From NCBI GenBank assembly GCA_000727475.1, contig KL647292.1:261413-325412 (forward strand): 64,000 nt of DNA. The letters run 5' to 3'. The DNA comes from Sarcocystis neurona (Eukaryota; Apicomplexa; Conoidasida; Eucoccidiorida; Sarcocystidae). The notes below the pieces were generated by a model. It made no database searches, was not told the origin of the DNA, and saw nothing but the letters and a program-made list of their open reading frames with translations. Position numbers and translations under genes: made by a program. Shown here piece by piece: positions 23,272 through 34,500 of the stretch. How positions within the stretch are numbered: position 1 is the first letter of the stretch; each line of letters opens with the position of its first letter.

Positions 23272-25941
23272 CTGCGAGGCACTGAAGACGATGACGCGTG
23301 AAACGTTTTTCTACGCCTGCGCTCAGCAGCAGCTACTTGGTCTGCCATGGTTTCCCTTCCTTTCCATTTCTTCACTGCTCTCCCAAAAGTAGGAGTTAAG
23401 TATTATACACGTACACACAGATAGATAGATCCTGTATAAATGGACAGCTCTCGTTCTACGTGTACGTACGTGTGCACGGTTTTCTGTGTAGATGAATATA
23501 TGGGTGTGCCTATGAATGTGGTATTTTCAAGGTAGAAGATAAGGAGGGAAGGCTGCTATTAAAAAAGTCGTCTTCTTTAGTAACACAAAAATCAGCCCCT
23601 CCCTAACGCTTCAATTCCATCCCCGGACTTGTTCAACAATCCGCGTAGCTTTCGACTACGTCTACGAATTTATCCGTCCGCCTGAAGTCGACATCTGCGT
23701 GGCTTCACGTGTTCGCCGTAGTTGTGTGTTTCCCGCCGCACATCTTCAAGCATTCATCAGCCGGCGACTTCCCACTCCTTTGTACACTTGTAGCGAACCA
23801 CTTTTCCCCAGCTATAGTAGCGTATGCGAACCACTACTTAACAGTCCAGATCGCATCGTACGCATCCACGTGTAAAATTAATTTAACGCCAGGCGGAAGT
23901 GGGAAGGAAAGAAGTCCATCAAGGGCTACCATTGCATCTGGAGATAAGGCAGTCAACTCTACGCGTCTGGCCACGCCAGCGCAGCCGTCGCAAGAGAAAA
24001 TGCTGCATGCAACAGTGGAAGAAGGGCAATGAACTGACGGCCACGGGACTGCACGCTGTGTGACTTTTGTTTAAGAAACCGCCTATGTGTAGCCTTCCAC
24101 ACAAAAACAAGGAACTAACAAGCGGTAGCCAAAGGCGGCTGCTTGGTTTTCCATTCAGAAATTCAGGTGTTCTTTGTGCCTGGTCGCATCCAACAGCATG
24201 ATGCGGAAGTGAAGTTCATGTGGAATGTTGTGGACGCTGGAAGAGAAAAAGTGAAAAAAAAGTCCACTCCAAGCAATCAGCGCATATATGCGGACTTGAA
24301 TACGCGCTGCGTGCCGATGACGAGGGAGAACGTAGGAAAACAGAGTGACACGTAAGTGTGGAGAGGGTCACAAGGTCGGCTGCCAATTCTCTTTTGAATA
24401 GAGGAAAGTGCTGCTGCAAGAGTGAAGAAGGGGGGACAGAACCAAATTCTTCTGCGTATTCCGTAGAGGACGGGAGCTACACCACAGTACTTCCCATTCT
24501 TATTGATGAAGATCACCGATAACTGCGACGGATTTGTGTATCAGCAACAGAAGGCGTCAGCTGAGATGAAAGAGCTTGTGAACTGGTGGAGAAAGGAGCT
24601 ACGAGCGAATGTGTGGAAGGCAGCAGAATATACCATTTTACTACTTCTGACATTGAGGATGGGTGGGAAAAGCAAACTGTGTACCCTGCCACAAAGAGAA
24701 AAGAGACAGAGAAAATAAAACGCCTCCTTCTATCAACCTTATCCTAATCAATAAAAATAACAACTTGAAGCGGCGGCAGCGGCACAGGGCGTCGAACCCG
24801 CTCCACAGATTTACGCGCATGTAGACACGACAAAACATGCACCGACGCTTGGAGACGCTATATATATATGCACACCCACACGAACAGACGCATCTACACA
24901 TACGTAGATTCTCTCACCTACGTATGTGCGTGTTGCGTTTTCTCTCTCTATGCGGAGATTGAGCGGCGTGCGATGTACGAGTGATTAACTAGGCTGGCCT
25001 GACACGTGCTCGGGAACACGAAAACCTACTTGGCATGATACTCGTATGGAAAACCTCCTGTCATATATATATATATATATATGTACAGCATGTGTATATA
25101 CACGTACAGGAGCCACAGAGTATGCTATTTATATGGACAAAGCGCGTAAAACATGTGCGTGCCTCTATCTATGCCGAGTTTCGGAAGATAAATCGTTCAC
25201 GCAAACAGCAGCAGCGTTCAACAACAGCCGCTTCAGAGAAGAAAGTCCAAAAAATAGGCCCTCGTCGGCAAGGACTACCCGCGTCCCGGCAAAAATGTGC
25301 TGGCACATACGATACTGTACGAGTTTACGGAGGTAGGTGAATGCAAGTGTTTACAGTATACACCTGCAGAGAGAGACAGAGACACACAGTGATAACGTGT
25401 ATATAGACAAATATATTATGCGCAGATACAGCCGTACACACAGAGAGCCAAGTGCAGGAACCCGTCTACTACGTGTACATACCTATATCTTTGTCTGTGC
25501 CTCTCTCTGTCTAGACACAGAGGCAGCCCACAGCGTATCTATATATTTGTCTGTGTCTCTCTGTCTACAGAGACGTGTGTGTTACCCACCTCGCACGACA
25601 CGATATCCATCTGTTCACCAGCACCCCTGCAGACTTGTTGTTGCGTCGACGCTTCTCGGTGTACTTACACAGCTTCCACAACACAGATCCACGAAGATTC
25701 CTGTGCCGCACCTACACCCGAGTTGCTCTATTTGCTGCAGAAGAGACATAGCGCCTGCGGTACTTCTCAAGGAGCTGCGATCCGGCAAACAAATGCAGCG
25801 AGAACGCCTTTCCCCACTGCGTCGTGTACATACACGCGTATACACACGTCTACACCTATGTGTGCACACACGCATACAAAAAAGACAGCCCACACGCAAA
25901 ATTTTCCTCGCCGTCACTTTTGCTGCAGGGCGTGGACCTAC
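23272..25941. other. Unassigned DNA, probably includes the 3' end of the NAD kinase gene
   Basis: The NAD kinase reading ends at 25942 in phase 2, so at least one more minus-strand exon should lie here. A phase-compatible acceptor near 25820 opens a frame with RRSRC, but it does not convincingly match the family's last strands. A frame near 25190-25300 with VVLADEGLFF resembles them weakly but does not match in phase. A plus-strand open stretch at about 23650-24032 looks protein-like without clear borders. TA/TG tracts are frequent from 24860 onward. Confidence 0.4.
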
Positions 25942-26047
25942 CTGTTTTCGATAGGTTCGCGGACGAAGTAGCGGAGCAGTGGCATAGACGGGTGGAAGAG
26001 CAGCTGCCCGTTGACGTTATCGCGCACGACCTCCCAGTCCACCAGCT
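25942..26047 (-). CDS. NADK2: NAD kinase (NADK2-type), exon 3
   Basis: The exon follows TGCTGCAG (acceptor 26049-26048) and ends before a GTAGGT donor. It enters in phase 1 and leaves in phase 2. It encodes ELVDWEVVRDNVNG followed by LRYFVREPIENR. Human NADK2 carries an acidic helix and then a FSIREPIANR segment at the corresponding place, so the homology is specific. The reading continues into at least one unresolved downstream exon that should hold the last strands of the NAD kinase C-terminal beta domain. Confidence 0.85.
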
Positions 26048-27704
26048 CTGCAGCAAACACCCAGGCGTCAGGCTGCAGTCTCCCCGTGGTGGCAAAAGGG
26101 GTAGTGACCACACTGCAGGAAAACGTGTTCGAGCCTATAATGCAGATATGTGTCTGCAGCCGACATATGTGCGTACTGCACTCCACCACGCGTCAGACGG
26201 TGCTGGGACTCCTTGCTGAGACTCCCTGGCGTCAGCAGGCCACTCGCGGCAGCCGTCTCTTTACCAGGCACTTTTATACATTAGTTACCATTACCATTAC
26301 TACTACTCACCTCCTCGCTACCTCTGCGTCTCGGCCACACAGACGGAACCGCAGGCGTCCTGCGACTCCAACAGACATTTGCGCTCTTGTCTGTAGACGT
26401 GCATATATTCGCACGTACGCGTAAGTCAAGAGAAAGAGGCGAGTAGGACCCTAAAGTGCATACGCCTCTGCCTGCCTGCTGCAGGACACTCTTTTGAACA
26501 TCCACAGTTACACAGACACGTCGGCCGGAGACACAGTACCCGCGCCCTCCGAACGAAGGACCTTGCGCGTCTGCTCCGCTACATACTTGCACAAGTCCTG
26601 TACACACGTACATACAGCGGTGTATCTACATAGCTACAGAGAACCACACAGAAACATCTATTCACAGACACATATGTATGAAGAGAGACACACACACATG
26701 TATACACACACAGACACGGACGTGCAGTTTGACCGACGCACGCGGAGAAACAAATCAACAGACCTACCCACATACTGGCAGAGTTGATATATCACGAGGA
26801 AAAGTGCAGAGGCGGGCACCGAGGCACCACGTGTATGAAGAAACTCACACATACACACACACACGTACACATACGGGAACCTGCTGCACCTCTACTTGAA
26901 CTTCTACGTATACACGTTTATCTACGCATATGTCCGCGCGTGTCTACATCGGTAGTTCTCTCGCTATACCGACGGCTGTATATGTACGTCTATGCACCTC
27001 TATGTGTCTGTCTACTTCCACACCTATCTATCAATATACATATATATATACGTATACGTCTTCTTGTATATATGTGCACGCGTGAGGTGGGTGTTTCTTC
27101 ACAAACGCCTGCAGACACATTTTTTGCCAGTAGACGGTACTGGTATCCACGCAGGCACATCCATCTCCACGGCCTGTTGCGGAAATGCTGGGACGCGTCA
27201 TATCGCAAGTCCTCACGCAGGATTATTAACGCCAGTAATCTGTGTCCTCTGGCACTACTACATGTGTACAAACACGCGTAAACGTACGAATAAGTGTACG
27301 TCTATGCAAGCAGGTAAATGCGTAGGGTGCCCGTGTGTACGAGTACCGGCATACAAATGTGTGCCCGTGTGCATTTGAGCCGGCATAATTATGGATATGC
27401 ACGCGCGTACGAGTGTACGAGCATTTGCATACATGTATACTCGTTTGGACATATACGCGTATATACTTGGGGTGGGGAAGAAGCCTGCAGGGGCTTTCAC
27501 GCTGCCTGAAGATATGCTTCTCTGCTTCTACTACCGTACAAATGCAGCCTTCTCTCTCCCAACGTAACAGCAAACACATACGCTTCCCCTTCCCCTCAAA
27601 GTGGGAAGACTGCCCAATATAAGAAAGTAGGCAGCTTCTCTCTCCTTCCGTATATTCATCGACACACGTCATTCTCCCATACAGATCACACACACGTAGA
27701 CACA

Positions 27705-28140
27705 AAAGAGTGTCTATGTACATATATATATATATGTATGTACATGTGCAAAACAACATATCCTTTCTCTTTCCTTCTCTTTATATATACGTTTGCGGAC
27801 CTCCGACTCACATATATATATGTATAGTGTATCAATGTAGATCCTTTCCGTCCCTCTCTCCATATATATATATATATATACATGCCTGCGGATCTCCCAC
27901 GCATACACATACATGTATACACATAGATATACATACAGAACAGGTCCTCTGCCTCCCCCGCTTCCTCTTTTTCTACATATATCTGTGGAGCTCGTACGCA
28001 TATACGTATATATATCTATGTACATATAACAGAGCCGCTCCCTCCCTGCCTTTCTCTCTTTCTGTGTATATCCGAGGAGAAGAATCTCCCCACACATATA
28101 CACACGACAGAACCTCTCCCTCCGCTGTTTCTCTCCGTTC
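27705..28140. repeat. ~95-bp minisatellite, four degenerate copies
   Basis: A core GGA.CTCC.AC.CA recurs at 27797, 27890, 27987 and about 28077, spaced 93-97 bases. Each core is followed by a TA-rich stretch and then a CT-rich block (CCTCTCCCTCC-like). The array lies in NAD kinase intron 2. The period is not a multiple of three, so the open frames across it are not evidence of coding. Confidence 0.8.
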
Positions 28141-28947
28141 TTCGTGAAGTGCACGAGAGCGTAGGGAAGAAGCGAGCGGAGCGCACTCGGCAGCGCAGCA
28201 GTTTCTTCCCTCGCAAAGGCTCCACTCCAGCGCGTGTGTGTGCCGCTGTCGCAGCCTTTATACACGGCTGTCTATCCTGTCAGCGGGCAGAGAACAGGCG
28301 CTAACACGACTTCTTCTGCTTTTCTAAAACTCCTTGGGACCGGCGTGCCACCGCATGCAGTTTCATCTACCCGCACGCGGAGAAACACAGACGTTGGGCA
28401 AACAGCGGCGTCGTGGCAGCGACGCATGGAGCTGCCACACCAGGCAGAGCGAATTCGTGCGACAGTGCCCCGACGAGCCCACATACCATCACACGAATGA
28501 ATTTGTCACTACCTACTTTTTCTTTTACATATGTGTGGGCAGGTTCATAGGAGTTTACGAATACAGACATATACGCACACAGACACAAGACTCGTGGTAG
28601 ACTATTAATAGTGTGTGTATATACATATATATACACAGACAGACAGAGACGGAGATAAAGAGACAGACAGACGTATCTGAGTGTTGTAGAGACGCATATA
28701 TACAGACAGACACCCGCCAGTACATATATATATGTGGGTGTGCAAACGGATATATATGTGTGTGGGTAGAAGACAGGCGTACGGCAGATTTACAGATGCA
28801 TGCGTACATGTTGCGCATTTGAATATGTTTTGATGGATATGTGCGTGTGCAGAGACATGTGTAGAGAGAAGGACTCCACCGCGGAAAGTGACAGGGCTAC
28901 CTAAGAAGACGAAGACGGACCCAAGAGTGAGTAGAGAGGAAAGGTAC

Positions 28948-29055
28948 CTAGTGGAAGGCGGACGTTCAGAGCACGTTGAATTTCTTCTGCGATGGCCTTG
29001 ATCTGTTCTGTGCGGGCTTTGCTCATATTGTACGACCAGGCGCTGGAGCCCGTCC
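28948..29055 (-). CDS. NADK2: NAD kinase (NADK2-type), exon 2
   Basis: This 108-base exon lies between GCTGCAG (acceptor 29057-29056) and a GTACCT donor (28947-28942). Entry is in phase 1, so the split codon with exon 1 is G|GG, and the joined reading is STGTGSSAWSYN. That is the NAD kinase substrate-binding loop, seen as CTGTGSKAWSFN in human NADK2. The rest (ARTEQIKAIAEEIQRALNV) is the helix that follows in the family. The exon sits isolated between introns of 2490 and 2900 bases. Confidence 0.9.
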
Positions 29056-29059
29056 CTGC

Positions 29060-30245
29060 AGCAGAAACAAGAAGGAAAACAGGAACACAAAGATAGAAAC
29101 GAAGAGAAAAAGACGCGCAAGAGATGAGGAGGCACACGAAGGACGGAAGGAACCCGGAGACACAACTGGAAGAGCGCGAGAAAAAGAAGACGGCCCCAGG
29201 AGGGTGACGGGGAGCGACAGGAAGATACAAGTAAGAGGGCGGGAAAAGAAGCCAAAGAAACGAGCAGACGCAACCGAGAAGGGGCCCGGAAATGAGACGA
29301 AGAAAGAAGTGTGCGTGAAAGGGAGGGACTGAAGACAGAAAGGAGGACGGGAAGCTCAAAGAGAGGAAGTGGACAGGGAAAGACGACGCGAGTGAGAACG
29401 TACAGAAAAAAAGAAACACACACAGACACAGGAGACGAAAATCGGAAACGCGCCGAAACGGAAGGAGGAACCGAAGGGAAGAGAAGAACGATAGAAACTG
29501 ATACACGAGCAGAATGAAAAGAGTCCACGAAAGCGAGGGGAAAGGCAAAATCAGAAGCCACGTCAAAGCGTAATAAGAGACGTCGGCACAAAAAAAGTGA
29601 TCGGGGGAAAAAGAGAGCGCAGCGGTACGACGCAGAGACTCAGCGACGCAGAACGGCCGGGAGAAAAGAAAAAGAAAGGACCAGAGACGAGCAGAAGAAG
29701 ACGGAGCGCGAAAAGGGACACACAAGAGACACGCAGCCAAACAGACGAAAACAGGAAAGGAAATAAGCAAAAGGAAACCAACAAGGAAAAGGTCCAGAAA
29801 ACACAAGACGAAAGAAAAGTGGCAGGAGAAGAAGTGTTCGCCCGCAAACAAAGGGAAAAAGCGGGAAGCGGAGACCCAAGACAAACGTACGACAAACAGA
29901 GGCACAGAGAGACAGCAAAAGAAGCAACGGAATATACGGAAAAGACGAAGAAGAATGGGGAAACGACCAGCAAGAGGAAAACAGGAACAGCAGGGCAGGA
30001 GAGAACCGAATTCAATCATGTGTCGGGGAAGGACGGGCGGCGAGACGGGAGGAAAGCGGACGAACACGACGAAATACCGAAGAAACTGCGGAACGATGGA
30101 AAACAGCTACAAGACTGCAAAGCGAACGAAAACGAAGATGAGAAAGGAAGAACGGAGAAAAGGACATACATGCATATTAACCGACTTGGCGCAGCAACAA
30201 ACGACCGGAAACCACAAAGGAAGGGATGAAACACAGAGACTCATA
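29060..30245. repeat. 1.2-kb polypurine-biased block
   Basis: The plus strand is almost entirely A, G and some C, with only about one to three T per 60 bases over more than 1.1 kb. It is not a tandem repeat. On the minus strand this becomes a very long pyrimidine-rich tract, directly upstream of the acceptor of NAD kinase exon 2 and inside intron 1. The long minus-strand ORFs in it are explained by the lack of A, and hence of stop codons. Confidence 0.85.
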
Positions 30246-30464
30246 ACTCTTGCGACACAACGACCAAAAATAAGAGAAACTGATATATCGAACGGGATCT
30301 ACTCCCACCGTGCGTCCAAGAAACGCATGAGACAAACAAATGTCTGCACGTGATTCTGCATATATGCATCCCTCTTTTGCTGTCATTCGGAAAATAGCGG
30401 GAAGAAGCAAATCGTGCGTAATTTAACCGTCTATCTATCCATCTGTCTAAATACATATACGCGT

Positions 30465-30850
30465 GAACTCACCCTGCATCGTGGACGTACACATGAATTC
30501 ACACTGCATCACACATGTATACGCACGCATTCATAGTGTAGATATATGTATACACATGCACGTCAATCCACGCTGCATCGTGTATCTATCTATCTATATA
30601 TACATGTATGAATTCACAGTGCACTGTGTCTATATATATACATATATACGTATGCATGGGTTTACACTGCATCGTGTGAACATATACATACATATACATA
30701 CACACATATATACACACACACAGGTAAATGCGCAGTGCATCGGGCATATATATATATATATATATGTGCATGAATTCACAATGCACCGTGTCTATATTTA
30801 CGTACATATATACACAAATACGTATGGATGAAACAACACTGCATCGTGTC
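30465..30850. repeat. Minisatellite with GCATCGTG core, about eight copies
   Basis: A block like GAATTCACACTGCATCGTGT recurs, with the TGCATC or TGCACC core at about 30475, 30505, 30574, 30620, 30668, 30736, 30782 and 30840. Spacers are 30-69 bases of TA/CA microsatellite. It lies in NAD kinase intron 1. Confidence 0.8.
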
Positions 30851-31545
30851 CCAGCATATGATTATACAGCCTTTACAGCCAGGTGTATGTAGGTGCACTA
30901 CCTCTATACGCCAGACGAAGACACACGCCGGGTCATTACGCAGACACGCGCCTGTCTATTCTGCAGGAGGGCGCAGAAAACGAACGCTGTGCTTTTTAGA
31001 GGGAGTGGACAAGGCCACACAAGCGAGACAGAGAGAGGGGGGGGACAAAAGTAGGAAGTTGAAACATGTGTGATACGTCTGAAGCGGAAAGCCTCCCCTC
31101 CCAAAGAGGCGACTCTCGAAACCGAGTTTTCCTCACACATCACCTACCCGCGCCACACACGTATACACGCATATACATACATATACAAACATACGCACAC
31201 GTATACACACATATACATACATATGCACACACATACACCCGTACCTACACAACGCGTACATAACATTACATACATACGTACACACATAGTGACATATGTA
31301 TGTAGCACGGATCTACAGAACATACATAACATACCGTGCATACGTACGTACACACATATTTCCACAATATACGCTACACACACACACATATATACGTAGA
31401 CACACACACACACAGAGGACAGAGACACAACATATGTACATACAAATCGTGTGAATATCTGTTTTTACGTATCCCGGTGTGCATATGCGAGGGCACACGC
31501 AAGTAGAACACGCGTCAAAAGAAGCTGTGCGTTCGAACAGTTCAC

Positions 31546-34500
31546 CTGTCGAGACGATAAATCCAGAACTTTTGTATTTCTTGGCAGGTGCGCTGTCAAT
31601 CTTCACTTCTGCATAGAAGGTGCGTGAGGTGTCGCACTCCCCTACAAACACGTCATTCAACGCGCTGACCCCCAAAATTCCCTTCACCCAGTCTTCGCCC
31701 TCTTCGTCTCCCTCTGCCTTCTCGACTCGCCCTTCCCTTTTCGGGGGGCTTTTTTCCAGCGTCCCCTTCGCTGCTCCTACGTCTGATACGTCGTGCTTCT
31801 CTTTCTGATTTCCTCTGTGGTGTGCGGCGCCTTCCTGCTGCTGCAGCAGCTGCTGCTTCTCGCCCGTCCCCTGCAGCTGCTTCTCTTCTTCTTGTTCACG
31901 CTCACGCTGTCGAGGAGCTTCTCTTCCGTTGTCTGCGTGCGACCTCGCCGCTGTCGTTCCTGCTTCGGTCAACCGCCTGTTCTCGTTTCCCTGCTCTTCT
32001 TCTCGCTCTTCACTGCCGCTGCTGCTGCCCTCTCCCCTTCTGCGGCTGCCCTCAGAAACTGCGTCCCTTCGTTCGTTCCTGCAGCTGCCACTGGCCCTGC
32101 GCCTTTTCTCCTTTGCCGAGACAGCCACGCGACGAGCAGCAGCAGCAGCGGCAGCAGCAGCACCGTCGCCGCCAGCGCAGGAACTGCTACTGCGGAGGAG
32201 GGACGAGAAAGGCAGCAGACTCCTGTGGCTCTGCAGCTGCTGCTCCGCGCGCTCGACGATCTGCTGCTCTCTGCACCGCGGGTACGCCAGCTCGACTCTT
32301 ATGCGCTGCCTGCAGACAGCGACGCCTTTCCCGTTCATTAGGTATTCCAGCACTGCGCGGACGTACTCGCTGCTGCGCTGCTCTTCTGTCGCCGAGTGGC
32401 TCTGCGGATCTTCTTTTCCACGTACACTTCCACTCTTCCGCTGACGCGGCTTCTGCGGCTCCTTCCCCGTGGCGTCCATTACCACCACCTGTTGCTGCTG
32501 CTTGTCCACATGCAAACTGGTCGCAGACAGCTGCTGCAGCGCCTGCTCTCCTTCCTCTTTTTTCTGCTGCTGCTGCTGGTCTCTCGTCTGCACGCCCTTT
32601 GCAGGAGACTCAGTACTTTCTCTTGCTGCCACTGTTGCGCCTCCGGCTACCACGGTCGCAGCTGTCCACCCCGCGTCTGCTACTGCTGCTCCTTCAGACG
32701 CCTCTGCCGCAGCTGCTCCTGCTTCTCTGACTTCTTCCTCTCCTGCTGCTGCTGCCGCCTCTGCGGGCCGTCCTCCTCCTTCGTCTGCTGCTCTTCCACT
32801 GTCTGCTGCTCCCGCATCTGCTGCGCCTGTGCCTGCCTGCAGAGAGCTCTTCCCCTCCGCTGCGCCTGCAGTTGCGGGAGGTCGCCGCGGGGTCCAGAAG
32901 CGCGGGTGGAACGCTGGCACTTGAAAGCAGCTTGCAGAGGCAGGTGCCAGCGCCGTAGAAACGCACTCTGTATAGGCTCTGCCTCCAACTTGTTGAGGAA
33001 CGTTGCTGCTTGTCCATCCGCCGCTGCCTCTAAGGTTCATGCTACTGTCACTGCTGCTGTCCCTCTTGCTGCTACTGTCGTTTTTGTTGCTGCTGTCGCT
33101 CTTGCTCTTAGCCTCCTGTTGCTGCTGCTCGAGTGGCGAAACATTGTCCGCTCTGGGAAAGAAATTCGTTGGCCTGCATGCAAGACAGAGACGTCCTTCC
33201 GAACGCAGAGGGTCGGTGTTGAATCCGAACAGCCACACGCCTTCGCTCCCTTTCCCTCTTGTTTTTCCCTTTCTTTTCTCTCGCTGCTCCTGCTGCTGCT
33301 GGTTTTCTTCTGCTGCTGCTGCCTCTGCTGTGGACTGGTATAGCCCCTGCTGCCGCTGCTGCCGCTCCTCCTGTTTCTGGTGCACCTCGTCCTGGTTCTG
33401 CACCTGCTGCAGTTTCTCCTCCTCTAGTACGACGTCACCTACGTCGTCGAGCGCGGCAATAAAGGAAGCAGCTTCGAGCAACGTGCCGTCTCCGCCAGCA
33501 GCAATAACAGCGTCAGGTGGAAAAGCAGCAGTTGCGTCTTTACGAATGAACGCGCGTCTTCTGATCGTCTGCAGCTGTTTCTGCGTTTGCAGCTGCAATG
33601 GTTCGTACGGCTGCTGCAACCCCAGACGAGAATCTCCTCCTCCTCTTTGCTGCTGCAGTCCTTCCTTATGCCACGCTTCCGCCGCCCCGTCAGCGACACG
33701 AGCAGCAGACCCTGGAGCACGGCGCGGAAGAAGCAAGGCAGCTGGAGGACGCGCCGCAGCAGCAGAAGCAAGAGCAGGAAGAGGAGGAGAAGCAGGAGGC
33801 GGAGAAGGCGCAGAGAGACTCCGAGCCTTGACAACAGTTGCATGTACTCCCCAGTCCTGCTGCAGCTGCCTCGCCAACTCTCTCACATTTCTTTCATGGA
33901 TTACGTGTGTGGCGTACGCAGCAGGGAAGTCCTGCTGCAGCTGCTGCTCCACCAGCCTCGCATGCGCCGCCAGCACTTCGTAGTCGGGACCTACGGAAGG
34001 ACTCGCGTCTTCTGCGAATACACTTGGAGAGGACACAGCAGAGGAACCACCTGCGGCAGAATCAGAAGCAGGAGACGATGGGAAAGAAGAGGATGGATTA
34101 GAAGAAGACGAACAAGAAGTGTGGGGACGCGACTCTCCAGAGATGTCTCGAAGATTCTTGAGCTGCTGCGGCTCTCGCAGGCCATGTGGCTGTCCCTGCT
34201 GCAGCTGCTGCTTCTCCGATTGGTGGCGCTCGTGCAGGCCTTGATTGTGTTGCTGCTGCTGCTGTAGCCGCTGCTGAAGCTGCTGCTGCCGCTGTCGCAG
34301 GGCGTGCTGCTGCTTGAATACCTGCATGCGTTGTTGCAGCTCCAGTTCGTACCGAGTCATTTTATCGAGGATAACGACCCGTCGCAGCGACAGCGACGGA
34401 GGAGGAGGTGTGGCTGTTGCCCTGGGGCTACTGCTCAGCAGAGCTGCTGCTTCTTGTTCCAGGAACAGACGCTGCTGCTGCGGCACAAACGTGGACTCCT

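Noticed and set aside
24780..24830. A GGTTCGA-like T-arm on the minus strand suggesting a tRNA
   Set aside because: The stem does not pair, and no acceptor stem, D-arm or anticodon arm can be folded around it.
25300..25620. Apparent CRISPR-like or palindromic array of GTCTGTGTCTCTCTGTC blocks
   Set aside because: The spacing is irregular, the blocks are simple CT/GT repeats, and CRISPR arrays are not expected in an apicomplexan nucleus.
27180..27230. Plus-strand CWDASYRK reading resembling the last NAD kinase strand
   Set aside because: It lies on the wrong strand and inside intron 2 of the gene, so it cannot be the missing exon.
28605..30067. Minus-strand ORFs of 328 and 388 codons through the polypurine block
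   Set aside because: They consist of Ser/Phe/Leu/Pro/Val/Cys because the strand lacks A and therefore stop codons. The only real coding part is the 108-base NAD kinase exon inside them.
31793..33343. Long plus-strand ORFs antisense to NAD kinase
   Set aside because: They are the antisense of GCA/CAG-type codons, rich in Leu, Cys and Ala, with no family motif. The minus strand carries the enzyme motifs.
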